A DNA stretch of 43,101 nucleotides from an uncultured Pelagibacteraceae bacterium. Lineage in GTDB: Bacteria > Pseudomonadota > Alphaproteobacteria > Pelagibacterales > Pelagibacteraceae. A program made the translations under genes and the position numbers. The DNA is taken from positions 1 through 43,101 of the forward strand of contig CACENJ010000009.1 of NCBI GenBank assembly GCA_902560855.1, written 5' to 3'. Position 1 is the stretch's first letter; every line of letters starts with the position of its first letter. The notes under the pieces were generated by a model. That model worked only from the letters and a program-made list of their open reading frames with translations, ran no database searches and was not told the origin of the DNA. Positions 35,946 to 43,101 of this stretch are shown piece after piece.

Positions 35946-36926
35946 ATGAAAATTTGTTTTTTGGATAAAACTGATTTTTCATATACATTTAAAGATAAAT
36001 ATTCAGCAAAATTGCGTGGTGCTGAAAATATATTAATAAATCTTTCTAAAACATTAAGCAATCTAGGAAATGAAGTATTCGTATTTAATAATTGTGATAA
36101 AGAATTTCATGAAACTAATTATCAATGGAATAATCTCAATAGAACAAATAATAAAGTTTTTTCTTTCGACATAGCTATTGCTAATGGTGATGCAAGACTT
36201 TTAAATAATGTAACAGCAAATAAAAAATTTGTTATATCTCATAGTTTACAATCAATTGAAAAATTTATACGAAAAAAACAATTATTTGCTTACATAAAAA
36301 ATAAACCAACTTATTTACTCTTAGGCAAATATCATGAGAAAAATAGATCTAAAATTCTTTCTTTATTTGGAACAAAAATTTTAAATTATGCTGTTGATGA
36401 AATTTTTTTGAATGAAAACATATCTTCTTCTATAAATTCAAGACAATCAATTTTTACATCAAGACAAGATAGAAATTTAGATATTTTGATTAATATTTGG
36501 AAAAGTAATATTTATCCTTTAATGAAAGATGCAAAATTATTAATTACACCCAAAAATGATGTTTCGTTAACTAAATACGGTATTATAGACAGAAAAATGC
36601 ATACGCAGCAACATTTAATAAATGATTTAAAAAATTCTAGATTAATGTTGGTACCTGGTCATAAATCTGAATTGTATTGCCTTGCGGCTGAAGAAGCCAG
36701 AGAATTATGTATTCCAATAATTACTTTAGGTATAGGTTCATTAAGTGAAAGAGTACAAGATGGTATTACCGGATTTATTGCTAAAAATAATAATCAATTT
36801 TCTGAATATGTTATTGAATTATATAGTAATGAAAAACTTTTTAACGAACTAAGAAATAACTTAATTAATATGCGTGGCAAATATACATGGAGGGTTGCGG
36901 CAAAAAATTTTATGAAAGATTTATAG
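35946..36926 (+). CDS. family 4-like glycosyltransferase
   Basis: A 326-residue GT-B-like enzyme. N-terminal LRGAENILINLSKTLSNLGNEVFVF is split across the acceptor-domain helix typical of GT4, and the C-terminal part has EARELCIPIITLG, GSLSERVQDGITGFIA and a final helix with YTWRVAAKNF, the standard nucleotide-sugar domain ending. The middle is diverged and shorter than usual, so activity is plausible but not certain. It starts six bases after the fusion glycosyltransferase and its last six bases overlap the convergent integrase gene. Confidence 0.78.
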   Translation: MKICFLDKTDFSYTFKDKYSAKLRGAENILINLSKTLSNLGNEVFVFNNCDKEFHETNYQWNNLNRTNNKVFSFDIAIANGDARLLNNVTANKKFVISHSLQSIEKFIRKKQLFAYIKNKPTYLLLGKYHEKNRSKILSLFGTKILNYAVDEIFLNENISSSINSRQSIFTSRQDRNLDILINIWKSNIYPLMKDAKLLITPKNDVSLTKYGIIDRKMHTQQHLINDLKNSRLMLVPGHKSELYCLAAEEARELCIPIITLGIGSLSERVQDGITGFIAKNNNQFSEYVIELYSNEKLFNELRNNLINMRGKYTWRVAAKNFMKDL

Positions 36927-37874
36927 TTTTATTTTATTCAAAGCATTATTTTTAAATAAGTTTGCTTCATGAATATATCTTCTTACCATTTGAGTTGTTT
37001 TATGTCCTGTCATAGCCATTATATTTCTTTCCTCTGCTCCTGATTCAGCTGCTGATGTTGCAAAACCAGATCTTAAACTATGTCCTGCATATTTAGATGA
37101 ATCTAAACCTGCTTTTTCGGCATATTTTTTAATAATAAGAGCTACCGATTTATCAGAAATATCAAATATTTTTCCTTTTTTTGATACTGCAAATCCGTAA
37201 GTCGTATAATTTTTTAGTGCTTTTACAGGACAATATTTTTCATTATCAAAGTAGGGGATAGCTTTTATAATTCCCTCTCCAGATTGATCTGTCTTAGATC
37301 TTTTAATTATTATTTTGACACCTTCTTGAACAAACTCTATATCTTCATACTCTATATTCACTAATTCCGACCTTCTAAAACCTCCTGCAAAACCTAAAAG
37401 TATTAATGCCTTATCTCTTCTGATATCTGATAACTTAACTTTCGCTTCTACTAAACCTTCAGCTTTAATTTTTATCTCATCAATCACATTAATAATTAAT
37501 TTTAACTCATTGATTAATATAGGTTTTTTTGCAATTTGCCTTGATCCCAAAGTCCTTTTAATGCCATGTAAGTTTTCCATTATTATTGGATGTTTTGTAT
37601 CTAAATAATGACCTTTCATCTTATGAAATACGCTTATAGAGGCTATTCTTCTCTTTAAAGTGCTAAATTTTGATGATTTAGATAAATGCGTAAGATAAAT
37701 GGACAGTATTTTAGGCTCTGTGGGCATTGATGATAGGCCGTTTTTAATACAGAATGATGAAAAGTCCTTAAAATCAGCCTGGTATGCACGCAAAGTATTT
37801 TGAGCTTTAGAATTCTTTAAGTTTTTTAAAGTTTCTAATTCAAGGCTTTTTACGTCAGTTATTAAATTATTCAT
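36921..37874 (-). CDS. tyrosine recombinase / integrase
   Basis: Site-specific recombinase of 317 residues. The N-terminal SAM-like core-binding domain is about residues 10-108 (NTLRAYQADFKDFSSFC, LSIYLTHLS). The catalytic set is complete: Arg167 (GGFRRSEL), Lys194 (KRSKTDQ), His265 and Arg268 (HSLRSG), His291 (MTGHKT) and Tyr300 (RRYIHEAN). It has a close match to a sigma-70 promoter and an inverted repeat just before the start. It may be a mobile-element integrase (island with tRNA-Glu) or a chromosomal recombinase. It has no AP2-type arm-binding domain, unlike many phage integrases. Confidence 0.93.
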   Translation of the reverse strand: MNNLITDVKSLELETLKNLKNSKAQNTLRAYQADFKDFSSFCIKNGLSSMPTEPKILSIYLTHLSKSSKFSTLKRRIASISVFHKMKGHYLDTKHPIIMENLHGIKRTLGSRQIAKKPILINELKLIINVIDEIKIKAEGLVEAKVKLSDIRRDKALILLGFAGGFRRSELVNIEYEDIEFVQEGVKIIIKRSKTDQSGEGIIKAIPYFDNEKYCPVKALKNYTTYGFAVSKKGKIFDISDKSVALIIKKYAEKAGLDSSKYAGHSLRSGFATSAAESGAEERNIMAMTGHKTTQMVRRYIHEANLFKNNALNKIKL

Positions 37875-37880
37875 ATATTT

Positions 37881-37905
37881 TTCCGATAACCATTAATTAT
37901 CGGAA
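37881..37905. repeat. perfect 9-7-9 inverted repeat before the integrase gene
   Basis: TTCCGATAA at 37881-37889 and its exact reverse complement TTATCGGAA at 37897-37905 flank a 7-base spacer CCATTAA. Arms of about 9 bases with a 6-8-base spacer are the geometry of tyrosine-recombinase core sites. It also starts at the -10 element of the integrase promoter and covers the likely transcript start, so it could be an operator. It lies 6 bases before the integrase ATG. Confidence 0.85.
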
Positions 37906-37933
37906 GTATAATATAACTCATTTTTAATGTCAA
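37905..37933 (-). promoter_or_regulatory. sigma-70-like promoter of the integrase gene
   Basis: On the minus strand an exact TTGACA (plus 37928-37933), a 17-base spacer and TATACT (plus 37905-37910). The expected start near 37898 falls in the inverted repeat, giving a leader of about 24 bases. On the plus strand TATAAT at 37907-37912 overlaps this -10 and could serve the small membrane protein gene. Confidence 0.65.
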
Positions 37934-37954
37934 CTAAATAAGTTAATATAATTT

Positions 37955-38119
37955 ATGCCAAAATATATTCTTATAGGCCTAGGTATTACGTTAATCATAT
38001 TTTTTACTATGCATTTATGGACTAAAATGTCCGATAAAGCTAAAAATAAGACCATAGCAAGTATTTTTGGGTTAATTGCTATAACTTTTGTAGTAGTTTT
38101 AGGACTATTATTGTTTTAA
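37955..38119 (+). CDS. 54-residue two-helix membrane protein
   Basis: A short gene reading MPKYILIGLGITLIIFF...KMSDKAKNK...GLLLF. It has two hydrophobic segments, residues about 4-20 and 36-54, joined by a basic hairpin loop (HLWTKMSDKAKNKTIAS), so both ends probably face the same side. Start ATG has no Shine-Dalgarno; a TATAAT at 37907-37912 is a candidate -10. It ends two bases before the MGMT gene, which suggests co-transcription. Not recognised as a named family. Confidence 0.75.
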   Translation: MPKYILIGLGITLIIFFTMHLWTKMSDKAKNKTIASIFGLIAITFVVVLGLLLF

Positions 38120-38121
38120 TT

Positions 38122-38391
38122 ATGAAAGGTACTAAATTTCAAATTAAAGTATGGAAATATCTTAAAAAAATTCCAAAAGGAAAGGTAAAAACTTATAAAG
38201 AAGTGGCTATTGGCATAAAAAGACCTAAATCAGCACGTGCTGTAGCTAATGCATGTGCAAAAAACCCGTATGCTCCGAAAGTTCCTTGTCATAGAGTTAT
38301 AAGGTCTGATGGTTCACTGGGAGGTTTTTCTGCACCTGGTGGGATTAAAGCTAAGAAAAAGATATTAAAAAAAGAGGGTTTTTACTTCTAA
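38122..38391 (+). CDS. MGMT-family protein, DNA-binding domain only
   Basis: An 89-residue protein covering only the C-terminal domain of O6-alkylguanine-DNA alkyltransferases. Seen are FQIKVWKYLKKIPKGKVKTYKEVA (recognition-helix region, given in two pieces: FQIKVWKYLKK, IPKGKVKTY), SARAVANACAKNP with the arginine finger, and the active site PCHRV with Cys56 kept. Cys retention separates it from alkyltransferase-like (ATL) proteins, which have Trp or Ala there. It could repair alkyl damage or act as a short methyltransferase-type sensor. Confidence 0.88.
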   Translation: MKGTKFQIKVWKYLKKIPKGKVKTYKEVAIGIKRPKSARAVANACAKNPYAPKVPCHRVIRSDGSLGGFSAPGGIKAKKKILKKEGFYF

Positions 38392-38858
38392 AAGCTAGTA
38401 ATACCAACGTTTTTTATCATAAGTCATATATTATCCTTAAAATTTTTACTTTCCCCCTTCAGTTGCACTCTATATGCAAATATCGCAAAATATACCCCTT
38501 CTATGGCTGTTTAAACAGCATATTCATTTTATGCAAGGCTCTCAAATCTAAGTATGCCAACGGTTATTTAACAATAAAAAATGTTCTTTTTTAAAGCTAA
38601 TTTTCTTTAAATATATATTTATCTATCAGTAATGTTTGATTTTTCTTTAATATAATAATTTTATCTTCAAATTATCATCTATAAGGTGCTATTTTATTCG
38701 TTTTTTTCATTTTTTTGATTTTTATATCTAATATAAATTATATTTATTATATTTTACTTTAAGTTAAGCTTTTTATTAAATAAATTCAGTAGTATATGTG
38801 ATATAGTTAATGTAATACATTAATATATGGGTACGGTTTATTTACTAACATAAAACTC
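38392..38858. other. 467-base intergenic region, longest gap in the window
   Basis: No convincing gene or RNA fold was found. The first 180 bases are less A/T-extreme than the surroundings and hold a perfect 14-base palindrome GCTGTTTAAACAGC at 38506-38519. The remainder is T-rich on the plus strand. There is no repeat of the tRNA-Glu 3' end. An open stretch of about 66 codons after the MGMT stop lacks an ATG and resembles no protein I know. Confidence 0.6.
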
Positions 38859-39698
38859 TTATAACCGGCTTTCCCTATTAAATATATAAATACCAGAAGT
38901 AATAATTATGAATAAACCAGTGAAAGTCCATAGATCAGGAAAATCATTAAATATATAATAGCCTAAAATTATATTAGTAACTATTTCAAAATATCCAAAA
39001 GGAGCTAGTTTGGATGCGTCAGCATATTTAAGAGAATATATAAGCAATATATGACCCAAACAAGCAAATATACCCATAATTGCAAGCCATATCCACTGAA
39101 ATGATGTAGGAGTAGTCCAAACAATAGGCACAAAAAATGAAGCTACTATCGTCCCTACTACACCAGTGAATAGTAAAGTAAATAATGGACTATCTGTAGA
39201 GTGAAGTTTTCGTGTAATTATTAAATATACTCCATAAAAACATCCAGTTCCCAAAGCAGCAATTGTAGCTAAATTAAATTCTAAAAAACCAGGTCTGATA
39301 ACTACTAAAGATCCTAAAAATCCAACTAAAACAGCAGTCCATCTTCTTAAACAAACTTTTTCACCTAAAATTATTGGAGATAATGCTGTTGTTATTAATG
39401 GAGCAACAAATGCAAGAGTTAAAGCTTTTGCCATTGATATAACTGATATTGAATAAAAAAAACAAATGTTAGCAGAAAAAAGAGTGAGTCCTCTTAAAAT
39501 TTGTAATTTTGGATTCTCAGACCATGTTAAATTTTTTTTAAAGAAAAAAAACATAAAAGGTAATGTAAAGAAAACTGTAAAAAAATATCTAGCCCAAGTT
39601 ATTTGAAAAAAAGATAATTCTGTAGATAAATACTTGGCAATAGCATCCATGAATGGAAGCATTATCCATGCGGATAAGTTTAGAACTATAGCCTTCAT
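38859..39698 (-). CDS. EamA/DMT-family transporter
   Basis: A 279-residue permease with ten predicted helices in two EamA repeats: LSAWIMLPFMDAIAKYLS and ITWARYFFTVFFTLPF in the first; LGTGCFYGVYLIITRKL and HILLIYSLKYADASKLAPFGYFE in the second. Substrate unknown; the family exports metabolites such as amino acids or nucleosides. Start shares one base with the stop of the upstream AEC transporter (TAATG), so translation is coupled. Confidence 0.9.
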   Translation of the reverse strand: MKAIVLNLSAWIMLPFMDAIAKYLSTELSFFQITWARYFFTVFFTLPFMFFFFKKNLTWSENPKLQILRGLTLFSANICFFYSISVISMAKALTLAFVAPLITTALSPIILGEKVCLRRWTAVLVGFLGSLVVIRPGFLEFNLATIAALGTGCFYGVYLIITRKLHSTDSPLFTLLFTGVVGTIVASFFVPIVWTTPTSFQWIWLAIMGIFACLGHILLIYSLKYADASKLAPFGYFEIVTNIILGYYIFNDFPDLWTFTGLFIIITSGIYIFNRESRL

Positions 39699-40597
39699 TA
39701 AGAAAAGTATTTTAAGGAAATAAAAACAATGATTGGTATAGTTATTAAAGACATTAAGGTAGATACAACTATCATACTAGATATGTTATCTACTATTTTT
39801 TTTGGTGAATACATAGAAGCTATCAAATATGTTAAAATAGCACTAGGCATTGAGGATTGAATTAGTAATACACCTGCAGCAAAACCAGATAAATTAAATA
39901 CTTTGATTAAAGCAAAACCTATAATCGGACCTACAATAACTCGACCGATTGAGGAGATTAAAGAGCTTTTAAGAGAAAAAACTTTCATTTGCGTTAATGA
40001 AACACCAAGAGACATTAGTATTAAAACAATCATAGCATAACCCAATAACATAACTGTGTTTAAGACAAACTTTGGCATTTCTAGGTCAAAATATAAAAAA
40101 GCTACAGCGATTATTACTGCATAACTAGATGGGCTTTTTAAAATAATTTTAATATCAAATTTTTTACTAGCTAAAAAAATATTTGCAGTAAAATGTAAAA
40201 GTACAACCAAGGATGATATTGCAGCAGCAACACCCATGCCTATAGTACCATACGCAAATAGGCAAATAGGGATACCCATATTGCCAGTATTAGGAAGAAA
40301 AAAAGGCGGTAATTCTCTAGAAATGTCTTTTTTCATAAAATATAAAAATATAACACCAGTCAGCGCAAAACACGTAAGAGCAATTATGGAATAAAAAAAG
40401 TATTCAGAAAATACATCATAAGTAACTCCAGAAGAAGTAATAGCAAAAATAAATAATGCAGGTGCACCAAAATTAGCAGAATAATTAGTTATAAATGTTG
40501 TATCTATGTCAGATTTTTTTTTACCCAAAAAATAACCTATTCCTACTATAAAAAAAACAGGAAGCAGTACTTCAAACAGTTTTAAATATATTTCCAT
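39698..40597 (-). CDS. AEC-family (auxin efflux carrier-like) transporter
   Basis: A 299-residue membrane protein with about ten helices. Family features are LPVFFIVGIGYFLGKK at the start, FLPNTGNMGIPICLFAYG in the middle (the crossover helix), IGRVIVGPIIGFAL and LLIQSSMPSAILTYLIA near the C-terminus. Bacterial relatives carry malonate, malate or amino acids. It is directly upstream of the DMT gene and one base after hom, so the three look like one transcript. Confidence 0.9.
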   Translation of the reverse strand: MEIYLKLFEVLLPVFFIVGIGYFLGKKKSDIDTTFITNYSANFGAPALFIFAITSSGVTYDVFSEYFFYSIIALTCFALTGVIFLYFMKKDISRELPPFFLPNTGNMGIPICLFAYGTIGMGVAAAISSLVVLLHFTANIFLASKKFDIKIILKSPSSYAVIIAVAFLYFDLEMPKFVLNTVMLLGYAMIVLILMSLGVSLTQMKVFSLKSSLISSIGRVIVGPIIGFALIKVFNLSGFAAGVLLIQSSMPSAILTYLIASMYSPKKIVDNISSMIVVSTLMSLITIPIIVFISLKYFS

Positions 40598-41881
40598 TTA
40601 AAAAAGTCTGATTATTGTTGGATTTTTGAGTACATTTTTATTAGATTTAAATGATTTTAGACACTTATCAGAGTTTAATTCTTTTGCCTTATGAGTAATA
40701 ATTACAATAGATGCTCTTTTTTTTCTATGATCGGGTATTTGAATTAAACGCTCAATTGAAATTTTATACTTAGCTAGTTGTTTTGTAATTTGAGATAAAA
40801 CACCAGGTTTATCTTTAACTTCAAATCTTAAATATAAAGAACTAAAATTTTGATTTTTGTCATAAAAACTAACCTTTTTTCTTTTGCTAGATGGAATGCC
40901 AAAAGGAAATTTTATATTTCCTCTCAATATAGACAAGAGATCTGACATAAGTGCTGAAGAAGTTGGACCGGGTCCTGCCCCTTCTCCTTGTAGAACGCTC
41001 TCACCGACTGGATTACCTTCAAGAATTACAGCGTTCATTACTCCATCAATATTAGCAATATAACTGTCTTTTTTAATTAAACATGGATGAACTCTTTCAA
41101 ATAACTTATTATTAATAATTTCTGTAATACCTAACAATTTAATTCTTAAATCTAGTCTTTCAGCCATTTCTATGTCAGTAAGTTCAATATTTTCAATTCC
41201 ATTTTTTAAGCATTTATTTTTTGATATTTTTTTATTAAAAGCTAGTGAAGATAAAATTCTAATTTTAGATAAAACATCACTACCATCTAGATCAAACTTA
41301 GGATTAGACTCGGCAAGGCCTAATTCTTGAGCATCTTTTAAAACTTTATGAAAAGAATTTTTTGTTTTTTGCATTTTCGTAAGAATGTAATTTGATGTGC
41401 CATTTAAAATGCCAATAACTTTATAGATTTTGTTTGTAGCTAAACCATCCTTAATAGTCCTTAAAACAGGTATGCCGCCACCTACAGCGGCTTCAAATTC
41501 CAAATTAACTTTATTTTTTTCTGCAATTGAACTTAGGTAATCACCATGTTTGGAAATAAGAGCTTTGTTTGCTGTTATTACATGTTTTTTATTTTTTAGT
41601 GCTGATTCTACAATTTTTTTAGATACACCATCGGATTTTCCGATTAACTCCACTACAATATTAACTTTTGAGTTTTTAATTATATCTAGGGGATTTTTAT
41701 AAAAAATTTCTTTTTTAAATTTAAAATTTCTTTTTTTTTTAATATTTTTTGCAGATATAGCTACAATGTTTATATTTGTATTTGTTTTTAAGCCAATATC
41801 TTTTTTTTTAGAAATTATTTCTTTGTATAATCTGCTACCTATATTACCAATTCCAATAATTCCTATACCTATTCTTTTCAT
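40598..41881 (-). CDS. hom: homoserine dehydrogenase
   Basis: Reduces aspartate semialdehyde to homoserine for threonine and methionine synthesis. The 427 residues show the NAD(P) Rossmann motif IGIIGIGNIGSRL, VITANKALIS, AAVGGGIPVLRT with GILNGTSNYILTKM, AQELGLAESNPKFDLDGSD and GEGAGPGPTSSALMSDL. A C-terminal ACT domain from about residue 345 (LRFEVKDKPGVLSQIT) implies feedback inhibition, usually by threonine. It follows the small lipoprotein gene by four bases. Confidence 0.97.
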   Translation of the reverse strand: MKRIGIGIIGIGNIGSRLYKEIISKKKDIGLKTNTNINIVAISAKNIKKKRNFKFKKEIFYKNPLDIIKNSKVNIVVELIGKSDGVSKKIVESALKNKKHVITANKALISKHGDYLSSIAEKNKVNLEFEAAVGGGIPVLRTIKDGLATNKIYKVIGILNGTSNYILTKMQKTKNSFHKVLKDAQELGLAESNPKFDLDGSDVLSKIRILSSLAFNKKISKNKCLKNGIENIELTDIEMAERLDLRIKLLGITEIINNKLFERVHPCLIKKDSYIANIDGVMNAVILEGNPVGESVLQGEGAGPGPTSSALMSDLLSILRGNIKFPFGIPSSKRKKVSFYDKNQNFSSLYLRFEVKDKPGVLSQITKQLAKYKISIERLIQIPDHRKKRASIVIITHKAKELNSDKCLKSFKSNKNVLKNPTIIRLF

Positions 41882-41885
41882 AAAT

Positions 41886-42074
41886 TTAATTTAAATTTGG
41901 GATTTTGCTCTTAATTGAATAGTTTTTTAAAATCTCTCCATATTCATCAAAAGTATAATCTTTATCATACTTCAATTCTTCAAAAGTTGAATATAAATTT
42001 TCATTCCAATAAGCACTATCATTATTAAATGAGCACGATGTAAGTAAAAATAAAAATAAAATTGCTTTTTTCAC
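41886..42074 (-). CDS. very small lipoprotein, 62 residues
   Basis: A short signal peptide with a lipobox, LFLLTSCSFNND (Cys14), predicts a lipoprotein with a mature part of about 49 residues. The mature part is acidic and aromatic (YWNENLYSTFEELKYDKDYTFDEYGEIL) and ends without repeats. It begins in an ATGA overlap with the argC stop and precedes hom by four bases. I do not recognise a family; in a compact genome its placement inside the argC-hom transcript suggests it is real. Confidence 0.75.
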   Translation of the reverse strand: MKKAILFLFLLTSCSFNNDSAYWNENLYSTFEELKYDKDYTFDEYGEILKNYSIKSKIPNLN

Positions 42075-43093
42075 AGTAATCCCCTTGATTCAGGAAAGTT
42101 ATATATATTATTCATATTTTGTACACCTTGACCAGAGCCTCCTTTTATTAAATTATCGATAGCTGATAATATAACTAACTTATCTTTATATTTGCTTTCG
42201 CATATAGAAATTAAACAATTATTGGTATTAATCACATCATTTGTGCTTATTGGTTTATTAAATTTTGTTACTTTAATAAATTGCATTTTTTTGTAAAATT
42301 TTTTTAAATAGTTATGTATTTTTTTTGCACTCATTTTTTTTGGTATACTAACATAAATAGTGCTTAATATTCCTTTAAACATTGGACTTAAATGTGGTGT
42401 AAAACTAAATTCAATTACGCTTTTTGAAATTTTGTTAAACTCTTGTTCAATTTCAGAATTATGTCTATGAAATCCAATTCCATATGCGCTCAATGATGAA
42501 TAAAGATTTTTTTTAGAATATTTTTTATGTATGCCTCTTCCCGCACCAGAATATCCAGATTTTGAATCTATGATAATATTTTTTTTTGAAATCTTATTAT
42601 TTTTTAACAATGGTAATAATGGCAAAAGTATAGATGTGGGGTAACAACCTGGACAAGCAATAATTTTATAATTTTTAATATATTCTCTACTAAATTCAGG
42701 TAATGCATAAATACTTTTAGAAATATTTTTTTTAGCTTTATGATTTATTCCATACCACTTTTTATATATATTTGAATTTTTAATTCTAAAATCTGCTGCA
42801 AGATCTATAAGTTTATTTTTTTTTAATAAATGTTTAGATAACAATTGTGCTTCACCATTAGGAAGTGCTGTAAATACTAGATCTACATATTTTAAAAAAG
42901 ATTTATCAAATTTAACTATCTTCGGAAATTTTTTACTTCTTAATTTTTTATCATAATAAGAAATATTTTTTCCAACAGATGAGTTTCCACATAAATATTT
43001 AATATTTATGTTTTTATGTTTGCTCAATAAATTTATTAATTGAACGCCCATATATCCTGTAGATCCAGCAATTAAAACATCTAGCTTACGCAT
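42071..43093 (-). CDS. argC: N-acetyl-gamma-glutamyl-phosphate reductase
   Basis: Third step of arginine synthesis: NADPH-dependent reduction of N-acetylglutamyl phosphate. The 340 residues start with the Rossmann motif LIAGSTGYMGVQL (8-20), then FTALPNGEAQ, LAADFRIKN, the active-site ACPGCYPTS with Cys150, KSGYSGAGR and the late FTPHLSPMFKGIL and DNLIKGGSGQGVQN. The family is type I. The start ATG is at the window edge with 8 bases upstream, so its promoter is not visible. Its stop overlaps the small lipoprotein start. Confidence 0.97.
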   Translation of the reverse strand: MRKLDVLIAGSTGYMGVQLINLLSKHKNINIKYLCGNSSVGKNISYYDKKLRSKKFPKIVKFDKSFLKYVDLVFTALPNGEAQLLSKHLLKKNKLIDLAADFRIKNSNIYKKWYGINHKAKKNISKSIYALPEFSREYIKNYKIIACPGCYPTSILLPLLPLLKNNKISKKNIIIDSKSGYSGAGRGIHKKYSKKNLYSSLSAYGIGFHRHNSEIEQEFNKISKSVIEFSFTPHLSPMFKGILSTIYVSIPKKMSAKKIHNYLKKFYKKMQFIKVTKFNKPISTNDVINTNNCLISICESKYKDKLVILSAIDNLIKGGSGQGVQNMNNIYNFPESRGLL

Positions 43094-43101
43094 TTTTTTA
43101 T

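Noticed and set aside
36921..37874. Integrase as the cell's XerC/XerD
   Set aside because: It has the shared catalytic residues but its sequence around the active site and its own strong promoter look unlike the Xer pair; not excluded, so left as a general tyrosine recombinase.
38385..38590. Open stretch of about 66 codons on the plus strand after the MGMT stop, possibly a frameshifted extension
   Set aside because: It has no ATG, no recognisable domain, and the MGMT gene already ends at the normal family end.

Overview
The window looks like a contiguous piece of a streamlined, very AT-rich alphaproteobacterial chromosome, most likely a SAR11 / Pelagibacterales relative. This is inferred from strong A/T bias down to codon level, gaps of a few bases or small overlaps between most genes, alphaproteobacterial gene orders (ssb-gyrA-coaD-ppi-tgt; an rlpA-like gene, dacC, tmk, holB, metG, tatD and a PhnP-like hydrolase in a row), and a mitochondrial-type complex I accessory subunit (NDUFS4-like). 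No database search was possible. I see no rRNA, CRISPR array, insertion sequence or prophage block.

Layout. (1) 1-12225 is housekeeping: uvrA on the minus strand, then ssb, gyrA, coaD, a periplasmic cyclophilin and tgt on the plus strand, tRNA-Lys, an M48 peptidase, a DUF502 membrane protein, recG, sdhE and tRNA-Ser. (2) 12369-19777 looks like a surface-polysaccharide region: two tandem, almost identical multi-spanning GT-C-like proteins, a GMC-type oxidoreductase, a GT2 polyprenyl-phosphate glycosyltransferase and an AsnB-type amidotransferase. (3) 19792-28176 is a dense plus-strand run for cell-wall work (MltB, RlpA-like, DacC) and replication/translation (Tmk, HolB, MetG, TatD, MBL hydrolase). 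(4) 28162-33457 holds a periplasmic glutathione peroxidase, NhaA, a zinc-ribbon membrane protein, tRNA-Pro, a methyltransferase, the NDUFS4-like subunit, an SbmA/BacA-like transporter and GlpX. (5) 33493-38391 has an island-like layout: tRNA-Glu, a GIY-YIG protein, a two-domain glycosyltransferase, another glycosyltransferase, a tyrosine recombinase with its own promoter and an inverted repeat, a 54-residue membrane protein and a one-domain MGMT. (6) A 467-base non-coding gap precedes a minus-strand block: DMT and AEC transporters, homoserine dehydrogenase, a tiny lipoprotein and ArgC.

Most notable observations. The tandem GT-C-like genes are identical or nearly so over about 1.3 kb but have diverged, still homologous C-terminal ends, with a diverged 41-base patch inside the identical part; this points to gene conversion between old paralogues. 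The tRNA-guanine transglycosylase has lost all three zinc-ligand cysteines of the family while keeping the histidine. The tyrosine recombinase is preceded by a near-consensus promoter whose start region is covered by a perfect 9-7-9 inverted repeat, the geometry of a recombinase core site or an operator. The cyclophilin gene carries a strong internal ribosome-binding site in frame after its signal peptide, suggesting periplasmic and cytoplasmic forms.
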